Source of the DNA: Lyngbya aestuarii BL J
GTDB lineage: Bacteria; Cyanobacteriota; Cyanobacteriia; Cyanobacteriales; Microcoleaceae
DNA: 64,000 nt
NCBI RefSeq assembly: GCF_000478195.2
Contig: NZ_AUZM01000018.1
Span: forward strand, 33,561-97,560
Direction of reading: 5' to 3'
The notes under the pieces are model-generated. The model searched no databases, was not told where the DNA came from, and worked only from the letters and a program-made list of their open reading frames with translations. Position numbers and translations under genes: made by a program. Below are positions 19,879 through 28,481 of the stretch, in pieces (position 1 is the stretch's first letter; each line of letters begins with the position of its first letter).

Positions 19879-20124
19879 ATGGCTTACGAAAATATTGAAC
19901 AATTACCGGAAGATGTTAAATCTCAACTCCCTCGCGGCGCTCAACAGATTTTTTTAGCGGCTTTCAATAGTGCGGCTTCTGATGGTTTGACTGAAGGTAA
20001 TGCGTCTCAACTCGCCTGGAATTCTGTAAAAACTCAATATAAACAAGGTTCAGAAGGTCACTGGGAAACCATTCCTGAAGGAGGGGCAGGTCGAACCACA
20101 ACAGGTACAATGCCTGCGTCTTAA
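19879..20124 (+). CDS. ChaB domain protein
   Basis: 81-aa protein made of one ChaB domain: YENIEQLPEDVKSQLPRGAQ, then QIFLAAFNSAASDG, ending with an acidic/Gly-rich tail. ChaB proteins are small helical proteins named from an E. coli locus linked to cation transport; cyanobacteria and cyanophages carry many copies and the function is not settled. An AAGAT sequence precedes the ATG, with no strong Shine-Dalgarno. It stands alone between long intergenic stretches. Confidence 0.8.
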   Translation: MAYENIEQLPEDVKSQLPRGAQQIFLAAFNSAASDGLTEGNASQLAWNSVKTQYKQGSEGHWETIPEGGAGRTTTGTMPAS

Positions 20125-20615
20125 GTAGGATTAAAAATTCATAAAAGACTTTAGCCTTTTATTGGAAAGACAAATCAGATAGGGTAGGTTTATGGAAATT
20201 TGAGAAAATATCCCCTGTAATAAACCTGCCCTACTAACTGTTTCTAAAAACAGTTTTCTATAGATACAAATAAAATTTCTAAGTTTATACAAATTTCTCC
20301 TCTTACTTTTGATAAAATCAAAATAATTTCTACTCGTTCTACAGAAGTGGGTTCAATATTAGTCTAAAAAAATCGTAAGCGAACAGTTTGATCTTTCCAG
20401 ATTCAACTCATGATGCCGCTTAAATTCTGATTCAGATTAGAGAAAAAACACTAACTTTAATCAACAAAAACAAATTACGGTTTAAATCTCATTTTGACTC
20501 TCTCCAGAAATCAGTAAGACAAAAGTTAGACGAACCTTTTCTATCTACACCAATAGAAATCCCGTTGGGCTAAACGTATGCACTCAAGAAGTCATTGTGC
20601 GATAAAATAAACCTT
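20125..20615. other. Intergenic region with an interspersed-type inverted repeat
   Basis: No gene is seen in about 490 bp. The only clear structure is the inverted repeat at 20180-20233, listed separately. The rest is AT-rich and probably includes the promoter of the GH116 gene. Confidence 0.5.
20180..20233. repeat. Interspersed palindrome (inverted repeat)
   Basis: TAGGGTAGGTTTA at 20180-20192 is complementary to TAAACCTGCCCTA at 20221-20233 with one G-U pair, across a 28-nt loop. Sequences of the form GTAGGGNGGGTTTA...TAAACCCNCCCTAC are a common dispersed repeat in cyanobacterial genomes. It could also act as a terminator after chaB, although no T-run follows. Confidence 0.6.
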
Positions 20616-23015
20616 ATGATCAATCAACCGACGAGTCACCATATACCGCCCCAGACCTGGAATCGTCCCATCGGTCTAGGTTGGGAAAAACCCTACACTG
20701 TCCGCTACAGCAGTAACCTCGATGATGGCCCCTGGCATGGGATGCCGTTAGGAGGGTTCGGGGCGGGTTGTATTGGTCGTTCATCGCGAGGAGATTTTAA
20801 CCTGTGGCACCTTGATGGCGGCGAACATATTTTCCGCAATTTACCCGCTTGTCAGTTTAGTGTATTTGAGGAAGTTAACGGCAAAACTCAAGCCTATGCC
20901 TTGTGTACAGAACCCCCAGAAGATGAGAGTTTATCAGCTTGGAATTGGTATCCAGCATCGTCTAACACACAAAAAACCGGAACCTATCACGCCCTTTATC
21001 CTCGCAGTTGGTTTGTTTATGAAAATGTCTTTAAAGCCCAATTAAGTTGCGAACAATTTTCACCAGTTTGGGCAAATAACTATCAAGAAACCAGTTATCC
21101 AATCGCCGTTTTTGAATGGATTGCCCACAACCCCACAGATGAACCAATAACCCTCAGTATTCTGTTCACTTGGCAAAATACAATCGGTTGGTTTACCAAT
21201 GCTTTAAAACAGCCCAAAGTGCAAGTTAGAGATGATGGCAGTCCGGTTTATGAATATCAACCCCGTTGGGGAAATAGTGTCGGAAATTATAATCATTTAG
21301 TTGAAGATTTTCATCGGGTGGGTTGTCTAATGTCTCGCCTGAGTGCCAGTGAAGATGTCCGCGAAGGAGAAGGACAAATGGCAATTGCAACTATTACAAA
21401 TCCGGCGGTAGAAGTCTATTATCACACCTGTTGGAATACAGCGGGAACGGGTGAGGAAGTTTGGCGTTATTTTGCCCAAGATGGAACTTTATTAGATGAA
21501 GAAAGTGAACATCCGGCAACCGAAGGAAGACAAATTGGAGTTGCTTTAGCAGTTAAGTTTACGATTCGACCTGGAAAAACCCGCAAAATTCCGTTTTTAT
21601 TGTCTTGGGATTTACCGATTACTGAGTTTGAATCTGGGGTTTGTTACTATCGTCGCTACACCGATTTTTTTGGTCGAAATGGTAAAAATGCTTGGTCGAT
21701 GATTCGCACGGCGATGAAGCATTCTGATCTTTGGTTAGATAATATTAAAGCGTGGCAAAATCCGATTTTAAATCGTCAAGATTTGCCCTCCTGGTTCAAA
21801 ATGGCGTTGTTTAATGAACTGTATTTGTTAACTGATGGGGGGACGCTTTGGAGTGCGGCAGATGAAAATAATCCTAAAGGTCAGTTTGCGGTTTTAGAAT
21901 GTATCGATTATCGCTGGTATGAGAGTTTAGATGTACGGTTATATGGGTCGTTTGGGTTACTTTTATTATGGCCGGAGTTGGATAAATCCGTTCTATTAGC
22001 GTTTGCCCGTGCGATTTCAAAAGGAGATAAAACGCCCCGAATTATTGGTTACAATCAAGCTGAAGCAATTCGGAAAGCAACGGGCGCAACTCCTCACGAT
22101 TTGGGCGCACCAAACGAACATCCTTGGGAGAAAACAAATTACACTAGCTATCAAGATTGTAATCTTTGGAAGGATTTACCTTGCGATTTTGTGTTGCAAG
22201 TTTACCGAGATTTTCTGTTAACGGGAGGCGAAGATTATGAGTTTTTACAAGACAGTTGGTTAGCGATAGTTGAAACCCTAGATTATCTCAAAAATTTTGA
22301 TAAAGACCAAGACGGAATTCCCGAAAATAGTGGCGCACCTGACCAAACCTTTGATGATTGGAAATTGCAGGGAGTTAGCGCTTATTGTGGGGGGTTATGG
22401 TTGGCGGCGTTGGAGGCGGCGATAGAAATCGGAAAATGTTTGCAGAAAACAGAATTTGCAACTAATTTTTCTCCGTCTATTTCTGAGACAATTTCAACTT
22501 ATGAAAGTTGGTTAGAACAAGCAAAACCGATTTATAAAAATTTGTGGAACGGTCAATATTTTCAGCTTGATAGTGAAAGTGGTTCAGATGTGGTGATGGC
22601 GGATCAACTCTGCGGTCAATTTTATGTTAAACTATTAGAATTAGAAGATATTGTCTCTCCAGAAAAAACAATTTCAGCGTTACAAACTATCTATCAATCT
22701 TGTTTTCAAAATTTCTATCAAGGTCAACTAGGTGCGGCAAATGGTGTTAGAAAAAATGGAGAACCTGTTAATCCCAATGATACTCATCCGTTGGAAGTTT
22801 GGACGGGGATTAATTTTGGGTTAGCTGCATTTTTAATTCAGATGGGAATGAGAGAAGAAGGGTTTAATTTGGCGGAAGTTGTGGTCAAACAAGTTTATGA
22901 AAATGGCTTGCAATTTAGAACCCCAGAAGCCATTACCGCAAGCGGAACGTTTCGGGCGAGTCACTATCTCAGGGCGATGGCAATTTGGGCGATTTATTAT
23001 CAATGTAGGGAATAA
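20616..23015 (+). CDS. GH116 family glycosidase (non-lysosomal glucosylceramidase/GBA2-like)
   Basis: About 799-aa soluble enzyme. The frame opens earlier at TTG 20595, but ATG 20616 (MINQPTSHHIPP) is the more natural start. The N-terminal beta-rich domain includes GMPLGGFGAGCIGRSSRGDFNLWHLDGG, the GBA2 N-terminal signature. The C-terminal (alpha/alpha)6 catalytic domain has YESLDVRLYGSF, which carries the expected nucleophile Glu, and SGAPDQTFDDW, which carries the expected acid/base Asp, by analogy with characterised thermophilic GH116 beta-glucosidases. Also seen is YTSYQDCNLWKDLPCDFVLQVYRDF. No signal peptide is present, so it acts in the cytoplasm. The natural substrate, whether a glucosyl lipid or a beta-glucoside, is not known. 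Its end converges on the CHAT gene with a 39-bp gap. Confidence 0.88.
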   Translation: MINQPTSHHIPPQTWNRPIGLGWEKPYTVRYSSNLDDGPWHGMPLGGFGAGCIGRSSRGDFNLWHLDGGEHIFRNLPACQFSVFEEVNGKTQAYALCTEPPEDESLSAWNWYPASSNTQKTGTYHALYPRSWFVYENVFKAQLSCEQFSPVWANNYQETSYPIAVFEWIAHNPTDEPITLSILFTWQNTIGWFTNALKQPKVQVRDDGSPVYEYQPRWGNSVGNYNHLVEDFHRVGCLMSRLSASEDVREGEGQMAIATITNPAVEVYYHTCWNTAGTGEEVWRYFAQDGTLLDEESEHPATEGRQIGVALAVKFTIRPGKTRKIPFLLSWDLPITEFESGVCYYRRYTDFFGRNGKNAWSMIRTAMKHSDLWLDNIKAWQNPILNRQDLPSWFKMALFNELYLLTDGGTLWSAADENNPKGQFAVLECIDYRWYESLDVRLYGSFGLLLLWPELDKSVLLAFARAISKGDKTPRIIGYNQAEAIRKATGATPHDLGAPNEHPWEKTNYTSYQDCNLWKDLPCDFVLQVYRDFLLTGGEDYEFLQDSWLAIVETLDYLKNFDKDQDGIPENSGAPDQTFDDWKLQGVSAYCGGLWLAALEAAIEIGKCLQKTEFATNFSPSISETISTYESWLEQAKPIYKNLWNGQYFQLDSESGSDVVMADQLCGQFYVKLLELEDIVSPEKTISALQTIYQSCFQNFYQGQLGAANGVRKNGEPVNPNDTHPLEVWTGINFGLAAFLIQMGMREEGFNLAEVVVKQVYENGLQFRTPEAITASGTFRASHYLRAMAIWAIYYQCRE

Positions 23016-23054
23016 TTTTCAGTCAAAATATTAACTCTCATATGATATAATTAA

Positions 23055-26000
23055 CTATCTCAACCCTTGAGAAACAAACGCGGCCCAATAATAAGGATGG
23101 TTTAAACTTTCAGTTTTTCGCAGTTCAAACTGGGCTTTTCTTAAGGCTTCCGGGCGAATTTCTCCCCGGTTGCGGAACTGATAATAGAGTTGACAAAACT
23201 CGGCTGTTGAGTCGTCCTGCACCGACCATAACGTACTGACAACACTTCGCGCCCCCGCAGTCAGGAAACCCCCCGCTAAGGTCAAAACATCGTCGGTCAT
23301 TTCCGATAAAGAAAAATTGGTTTCGCAGCAGGATAGAAACACTTCCGAAAGTTGGGGAAAACGTTGGATGAATAGGTGGGCTAAGTCTAAAGTCCCGTCG
23401 GATAGTTGCAAGCCGGACTTCAGAGCGTTGCTGAGGTTGGAACTAGCGTGGTGACTGGAGTGGAGAAGATTAACCTCTCGGGCGAGTTCCAGGTAGTTGG
23501 CGATGGTGGCTTGTTTTTCTTTCAGGTGGCGGTCTGGGGGAACGCTGTAAAGTTCGGCGACTTTTTGACATTCTTTTGGGGTAAAATCTAAATCACCCGT
23601 GGCGTTTTCAACGATTCCCACAATGTTGGTTTTTACGGGTTTTCGCTGGTGGCAAAAGTCGAGGATTTGGCAACTCGGAACCACTCGAATTTGAAAGCGA
23701 TCGCACAGATATTCTATTTTTGATAAATGGGATTGAGTTGCTGTTTTGGGTTCCTCATCCATATCCAAGTCAAAATCTCGATAACCCCGATGTTTGCCCA
23801 CCGCAACGGGGGTTGAGGTTGTTCGTTTTTCTGTGTCTAATTCCGAGAGGGGAAGGGCGGCGAAAGGGATTTGGTGTAGAGCTAGGTGGGGAACAATAAT
23901 TAATTCTTCGACATCTTGCAGATGGCTTTCAATCAATTGCCGAAGTTTAAAACGTTGGGAGAGTGAGGCGAGGGTGGGTTGCATTTGGTTTTTCCATTCT
24001 TCCCGGAGTTGGATGCGTTTTTGGCGAGTTTGTTTGAGGAATTCTTGGCGATCGCTTATTGTTTCTACTGAACCATCGGTTAATGTTACTAAAACGGCAG
24101 TATCAGTAATTTGTATCAACTTAATTTCATCAAATTGGCGGTTGAGGAGTTGGGCAGCGATGAAGAATTTTGCGTATTTGATATTAATGTAGGGTTGAAG
24201 CCAAGTTTGCCCAATCCAATTTTGTAGGGTTTCGTAGCTTTGTCCTTTGCAGGTGTAACAGGTGATTGATTTCTCACTATCTAAGCCCTCTCCACCTCTC
24301 CCCAACCCTCTCCTACGAGGAGAGGGAGCAATTGTATCTCCCCTTGCAGGGGAGATTATAGAGGGGTCGAGAGGGGAGTTAGCGTCGGGATGGCGGAGGA
24401 TAAAAATAAAGGTATCGTTATCAGTCGTGTAGAAGTTGAGAAGGGCGGTTTTGCGATCGGGAATTAACTGCTGCATCTGCTGGAAACTGAGGGGAGTGGG
24501 TTGGAGTTGTGCGGCTAATTCGTTATTTTCACGGCGAATACTTTCCCAAACTTGCTGTTTTTGGGCTGCTAATTGTTTAATTTTTTCCAGTTTAGCTTCG
24601 CTGGAGGCGGGAGTGGATGAACGATCTCCCATGATGTCATCTGAAGGGGAGTTAAACCGGAGGCGATCAATTTGTTGTTGTAGGTCGAGATATTCTTGAA
24701 CTTGGGGGGGGATGTCGCCTTTGGAGTAGAGGTCTTTATTGTGGAACAGGTCGGCGAGGAAGCGGGAACGGGAGCGATCGGCGTATTCGAGGGCTTTATC
24801 GTATTGTTTGAGATTAATATAGCATTGCACGATATTGGCATAGACGCTCAGGTTATCTTCGAGAACTTGTTGACGGCGATCGTCGGTGAGGGAGGAGTTG
24901 CGAAGGAGTTCGATGGCTTCGATAGCGGGTTTGTAACCTGTAATGGCGAGTTCCCAGTTACCTTGAGTAAAAGCAATGTTGCCTAAGTTGCGTCCAGCAT
25001 AAATACAGTCCTTTGGCATGGTTTTGAGAGTGGCAATTTTTAGACTATCTTGGAAGGCTTGAATAGCTTTTTCCGTCTGACCTGAATCTTGGTAAGCCTT
25101 GCCCAAATTGCCCAGGGAAGCAGCTTCTCCGTTGCGGTTTTTGAGTTCCCTTTTGAGGGTTAAAGACTGTTGATGGTATTCAATTGCCCGCTCGTACTGC
25201 CCCAGGGAGCGGTAGGCAATGCCTAAGTTGCCCAGGGAAATCGCTTCTCCGTTGCGGTTTTTGAGTTCCCTTTTGAGGGTTAAAGACTGTTGATGGTATT
25301 CAATTGCCCGCTCGTACTGCCCCAGGGAGCGGTAGGCAATGCCTAAGTTGCCCAGGGAAATCGCTTCTCCGTTGCGGTTTTTGAGTTCCCTTTTGAGGGT
25401 TAAAGACTGTTGATGGTATTCAATTGCCCGCTCGTACTGCCCCAGGGAGTCGTAGGCAATGCCTAAGTTGCCCAGGGAAATCGCTTCTCCGTTGCGGTTT
25501 TTGAGTTCCCTATTGAGGGTTAAAGACTGTTGCAGGTATTCAATTGCCCGCTCGTACTGCCCCAGGGAGCGGTAGGCAATGCCTAAGTTGCCCAGGGAAA
25601 TCGCTTCTCCGTTGCGGTTTTTGAGTTCCCTATTGAGGGTTAAAGACTGTTGCAGGTATTCAATTGCCCGCTCGTACTGCCCCAGGGAGTCGTAGGCAAT
25701 GCCTAAGTTGCCCAGGGAAGACGCTTCTCCTTGGCGGTTTTTGAGTTCCCTTTTGAGGGTTAAAGACTGTTGATGGTATTCAATTGCCCGCTCGTACTGC
25801 CCCAGGGAGTCGTAGGCAATGCCTAAGTTGCCCAGGGAAATCGCTTCTCCGTTGCGGTTTTTGAGTTCCCTATTGAGGGTTAAAGACTGTTGCAGGTATT
25901 CAATTGCCCGCTCGTACTGCCCCAGGGAGTCGTAGGCACTGCCCAAATTGTCCAGGGAAATCGCTTCTCCGTTGCGGTTTTTGAGTTCCCTATTGAGGGT

Positions 26001-26471
26001 TAAAGACTGTTGCAGGTATTCAATTGCCCGCTCGTACTGCCCCAGGGAGTCGTAGGCATTGCCTAAGTTGCCCAGGGAAGCAGCTTCTCCCTTGCGGTCT
26101 TTGATTTCCTGATAGATGGTGAGGGTATTTTGCCAAACTTGGAGAGCAAGGGTAAATTGACTGGTTTGATACCACCGAATGCCAAGGTTAAATAATGTAT
26201 CTGCGGTTTCTTGGCGGATAGTTTGGGGCTGTTGGGAACTGCCGAGATATTCGCCTAGTTCTAGGAGAAGGTTAATTAAAAAACTGGCTTCGTTAGCTCT
26301 ACCATTGTTAGCAAACAAGGCAAACAATTCTGCAACCTCTGCCATTACCTGCAACAACTCTGGCTCGACTAACTCCCAGTTATTACTCAAAACTTGATTT
26401 CCTTCCCCACTCTCACAGGTGAGAAGCTCTTGGATAAGTTTGATATAGGCTTGTAAACGTTCTTCGTTCAT
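23055..26471 (-). CDS. TPR-CHAT protein 1 (caspase-like protease with tetratricopeptide array)
   Basis: 1138-aa protein. The N-terminal helical region (1-100) is followed by TPR units. Residues about 125-480 are nine 40-residue repeats, of which eight are almost identical (core SLGQYERAIEY). A second TPR set and coiled region lead to a C-terminal CHAT domain (about 640-1138) with LIVPHLALHQIPFAALPL, VVPSCQILDFC, GIVENATGDL, the catalytic His in LLHSSHHAS (near 1006) and Cys in VFLSCCET (near 1047). CHAT domains are caspase-clan peptidases, and TPR-CHAT proteins are activated proteases in some antiphage systems. An insert of about 35 residues rich in Arg, Gly and Pro (from DNA at 24281-24380) interrupts the region before the CHAT core. 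It follows the DUF4384-like gene by 70 bp. The protease role is inferred from conserved residues. Confidence 0.88.
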   Translation of the reverse strand: MNEERLQAYIKLIQELLTCESGEGNQVLSNNWELVEPELLQVMAEVAELFALFANNGRANEASFLINLLLELGEYLGSSQQPQTIRQETADTLFNLGIRWYQTSQFTLALQVWQNTLTIYQEIKDRKGEAASLGNLGNAYDSLGQYERAIEYLQQSLTLNRELKNRNGEAISLDNLGSAYDSLGQYERAIEYLQQSLTLNRELKNRNGEAISLGNLGIAYDSLGQYERAIEYHQQSLTLKRELKNRQGEASSLGNLGIAYDSLGQYERAIEYLQQSLTLNRELKNRNGEAISLGNLGIAYRSLGQYERAIEYLQQSLTLNRELKNRNGEAISLGNLGIAYDSLGQYERAIEYHQQSLTLKRELKNRNGEAISLGNLGIAYRSLGQYERAIEYHQQSLTLKRELKNRNGEAISLGNLGIAYRSLGQYERAIEYHQQSLTLKRELKNRNGEAASLGNLGKAYQDSGQTEKAIQAFQDSLKIATLKTMPKDCIYAGRNLGNIAFTQGNWELAITGYKPAIEAIELLRNSSLTDDRRQQVLEDNLSVYANIVQCYINLKQYDKALEYADRSRSRFLADLFHNKDLYSKGDIPPQVQEYLDLQQQIDRLRFNSPSDDIMGDRSSTPASSEAKLEKIKQLAAQKQQVWESIRRENNELAAQLQPTPLSFQQMQQLIPDRKTALLNFYTTDNDTFIFILRHPDANSPLDPSIISPARGDTIAPSPRRRGLGRGGEGLDSEKSITCYTCKGQSYETLQNWIGQTWLQPYINIKYAKFFIAAQLLNRQFDEIKLIQITDTAVLVTLTDGSVETISDRQEFLKQTRQKRIQLREEWKNQMQPTLASLSQRFKLRQLIESHLQDVEELIIVPHLALHQIPFAALPLSELDTEKRTTSTPVAVGKHRGYRDFDLDMDEEPKTATQSHLSKIEYLCDRFQIRVVPSCQILDFCHQRKPVKTNIVGIVENATGDLDFTPKECQKVAELYSVPPDRHLKEKQATIANYLELAREVNLLHSSHHASSNLSNALKSGLQLSDGTLDLAHLFIQRFPQLSEVFLSCCETNFSLSEMTDDVLTLAGGFLTAGARSVVSTLWSVQDDSTAEFCQLYYQFRNRGEIRPEALRKAQFELRKTESLNHPYYWAAFVSQGLR
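24281..24380. repeat. Double-hairpin palindromic insert inside the CHAT1 gene
   Basis: Two perfect 9-bp stem-loops lie side by side: CCCTCTCCT (24306-24314) with AGGAGAGGG (24318-24326), and ATCTCCCCT (24336-24344) with AGGGGAGAT (24348-24356), both with 3-nt loops. They are embedded in a CTCTCC-rich stretch. This looks like a REP/MITE-like dispersed element of the kind that cyanobacterial proteins show as SPRRRGLGRGGEG. It keeps the frame open. The paralogue CHAT2 has no sequence at this point. Confidence 0.65.
25121..26100 (-). repeat. 120-bp tandem coding repeat (TPR array) in CHAT1
   Basis: About eight 120-bp units in perfect register differ at only a few positions. Two subtypes can be seen: one encodes YLQQSLTLNREL, the other YHQQSLTLKREL, with the two changes always linked. 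Order from the N-terminus: LN, LN, HK, LN, LN, HK, HK, HK. A ninth unit toward the C-terminus is degenerate. The near identity at the DNA level points to recent expansion or gene conversion. Confidence 0.9.
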
Positions 26472-26541
26472 AGTAGATTCTTGGGGGTTGGTTGTTATTA
26501 TCTTCGGAAAATAGGGTGTTGGGGGTGGGGCGCGGAGATTT

Positions 26542-27429
26542 TTAACTTTTCACAACTTTAAACTCTTGATAACAACCTTGCCAACTCGACGGATTATCGC
26601 TCAACCACCCCCAAAGCTGATTCATGCGATCGCTTGTCCAGTTGGGAATAAATTCTTGTTTCGTCGGTTTCAACCAATCAAAATCGAGAGCTTCTTTGAG
26701 TGCGATCGCAATATATTCATCTGTTCCGGGTGTTGTTAGCCTGATTCCCATTTTCTTCTGCTGATACCAATAAGACTCAGTTTGTGGCAGTCGAATGACG
26801 TTTTCATCCGCCCGATATTGGGGAGCAAAAACCATTGATGGACACAAAAAACAACGTTGGGTTAGTCCCCTATGCAATAACAGCAAATAACGGGATTCTG
26901 GGGGTAGTTTAATCGTGATAAACAACGGTTCACCAACGGGTAACGGTTCGGGTTCGGGAAGTTCGGGGAGTTCCCAATTTCTCACAGTTTCCGGTTTAAT
27001 CTTAATCCAATTTTCATCATCCATTTGCTGTTTCAACGGTTCCCAAAATAAATGATCTAATTCCCAACGAGGATATTTATCATCCCACAACCATTGATAA
27101 ACTTCCCTCCAAATTCCTCTTTGACCCTGCTTTCTATTGTTCCAATTCTGACTTTCTTGTTGATCGCTATTGAGTTCGAGTTGGTATTGGTTTACCAGTT
27201 CTCTAATTACCTCAGCCAGCTTCCTCTGAATATCTGTTGGTAAACAATTTAATTCCTGTTTTATCAAGCTGGCAATAGTCTGATCATCATTGTTGTTTGG
27301 ATTGTTTTTTAATTGATAATTTTCAGGATGAAAACGCAGCCGAAATAAGCATCGATGTTCCTTGGCTGCTGCTGGTGTTTGGTCGGGAAATAGAGAATGA
27401 GCTATCTCTTTGAGAAATTTGTCGTTCAT
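26542..27429 (-). CDS. DUF4384-like CHAT-companion protein 1
   Basis: 295-aa soluble protein with no named match that I can be sure of. The N-terminal half is helical and charged. The middle has VYQWLWDDKYPRWELD. The C-terminal half has a beta-rich segment with SRYLLLLHRGLTQRCFLCPSM and then GTDEYIAIALKEALDFDWL, which follows the DUF4384 pattern (a surface-display-like strand set, then G-x-E-x-hydrophobic-AIA-x-x-x-L). It is a clear paralogue of the protein at 29939-30889 (shared YxWLWxxKxPRW, YLLLLxRG, VAIAL...L..DWLKP). It is the first gene of the minus arm, 70 bp before TPR-CHAT 1, so it may be a substrate, adaptor or regulator of that protease. Confidence 0.7.
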   Translation of the reverse strand: MNDKFLKEIAHSLFPDQTPAAAKEHRCLFRLRFHPENYQLKNNPNNNDDQTIASLIKQELNCLPTDIQRKLAEVIRELVNQYQLELNSDQQESQNWNNRKQGQRGIWREVYQWLWDDKYPRWELDHLFWEPLKQQMDDENWIKIKPETVRNWELPELPEPEPLPVGEPLFITIKLPPESRYLLLLHRGLTQRCFLCPSMVFAPQYRADENVIRLPQTESYWYQQKKMGIRLTTPGTDEYIAIALKEALDFDWLKPTKQEFIPNWTSDRMNQLWGWLSDNPSSWQGCYQEFKVVKS

Positions 27430-27679
27430 GCTTCACAGCCTCCCGTTCGGGTTGGGATGGTTTTATATGATTTAGTTTAGCAATCTTTTCAGCAAACAAC
27501 TACTAAATTTTGTTGTTATGAGGGATTTTGCGATTTGCTGCCATTTGAAAATATTTGACTGTTATTTGCTAATATTTCGATTAATTTCAGGTGTAAAAAT
27601 TGAGATTTAAAAGCATTAAATTAGAGGTGATTTTCATAAAAAGCAAGCCATAATAAAAGGGTCATTCTTTCGATTATCG
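27430..27679. promoter_or_regulatory. Divergent promoter region of the two CHAT arms
   Basis: 250 bp separate the divergent start codons of the minus arm (DUF4384-like/CHAT1) and the plus arm (vWA-like, membrane protein, DUF4384-like, CHAT2). It is very AT-rich, with repeated TTTGCNNNTATTTG-like words (for example near 27530-27575). No named operator was recognised. A shared control region would let both arms respond together. Confidence 0.5.
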
Positions 27680-28318
27680 GTGATGAAACAGAAACAATTT
27701 ATCCTTGTTTTTATTCTAGGATGCCTGGGGTTCTTAGGATTCCAATCGATGCAAAACTCGACATCCGAACCCGCCACCGTGCAACTCGTCCTGCAACCGA
27801 ATACAGCCGAACTGATATCAACAACCGAAGACCTTCTCCACGTTTTTTCCCGTCGCGTCAGACCCCATCATTGGGTTGAAATTAGCATGATTTCCCAACA
27901 GGAAAACCCCGAAATTTTACTCTCCAAACAAGCCAATCGTCGGAGTATTCAACAACTGCGATCGCAACTCGATCCCAACCCTCAAACCCCGGAATTAGAA
28001 CCCATTCCCTCATCAGATACAGCCATCGTCGCCGCCCTCCAACGGTTTAGCGATCGCGTGGTAGCAACCAACGGTAAACACCCCATCTATTTTTATGTTG
28101 TCACCGATGGAACCTCGGACCCGCAAGCGATCGCCCAACTCCGGGAAATCAGCAAAACTCTGACCCAATACAACCTGGAAACCGCCCATCTTTTCGTCCT
28201 GGGTTTGAACCCCAAACACCGCCTATCAATGGCCGGGGGGTTTGCACCCATAGGCGATCAGGTCGAGTTTGCCAGCAACAATTACGACGAGTGGGTACAA
28301 CTGCTGAGAAAATTCTAG
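27680..28318 (+). CDS. Membrane-anchored or exported vWA-like protein
   Basis: 212-aa protein. The frame begins at GTG 27680 immediately followed by ATG 27683, either of which may be used. Residues about 6-22 (FILVFILGCLGFLGFQSM) form an uncleaved signal anchor or signal peptide. The rest has alternating strands and helices with the later vWA motifs: DTAIVAALQRFSDRV (the Thr-loop region) and PIYFYVVTDGTSDPQAI (the strand ending in TDG). The first MIDAS motif DxSxS is not seen; the equivalent first strand reads TVQLVLQPNTAEL. It may therefore bind partners without a complete metal site. It is first in the plus arm of the CHAT locus, 163 bp before the membrane protein, and may act as the sensor or display part of that system. 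Confidence 0.65.
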   Translation: MMKQKQFILVFILGCLGFLGFQSMQNSTSEPATVQLVLQPNTAELISTTEDLLHVFSRRVRPHHWVEISMISQQENPEILLSKQANRRSIQQLRSQLDPNPQTPELEPIPSSDTAIVAALQRFSDRVVATNGKHPIYFYVVTDGTSDPQAIAQLREISKTLTQYNLETAHLFVLGLNPKHRLSMAGGFAPIGDQVEFASNNYDEWVQLLRKF

Positions 28319-28386
28319 CGCCCAAATTGCCAGCCGCCACTGCCATAGCAATGTTACCTGATTTGTAAAAAATTAATCAATCTCAG

Positions 28387-28403
28387 CCCCCAATTTTTGG
28401 GGG
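28387..28403. terminator. GC-rich hairpin between the vWA-like and membrane-protein genes
   Basis: CCCCCAA at 28387-28393 pairs with TTGGGGG at 28397-28403 over a TTT loop. A further TTTGGGGGC can form an alternative pairing. No T-run follows, so it is more likely an intercistronic attenuator or mRNA-stability element than a full terminator. Confidence 0.4.
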
Positions 28404-28481
28404 TTTGGGGGCAATATCGTTGACAACATTTCAGCATAATTCACCCGGCAAAATATCTACTTTATTAAGGAGAATAATCCA

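Noticed and set aside
25121..26100. Regular 120-bp repetition that could suggest a CRISPR-like or satellite array
   Set aside because: The repeats have no unique spacers, are 120 bp with no interruption, and encode an uninterrupted TPR series in one gene.
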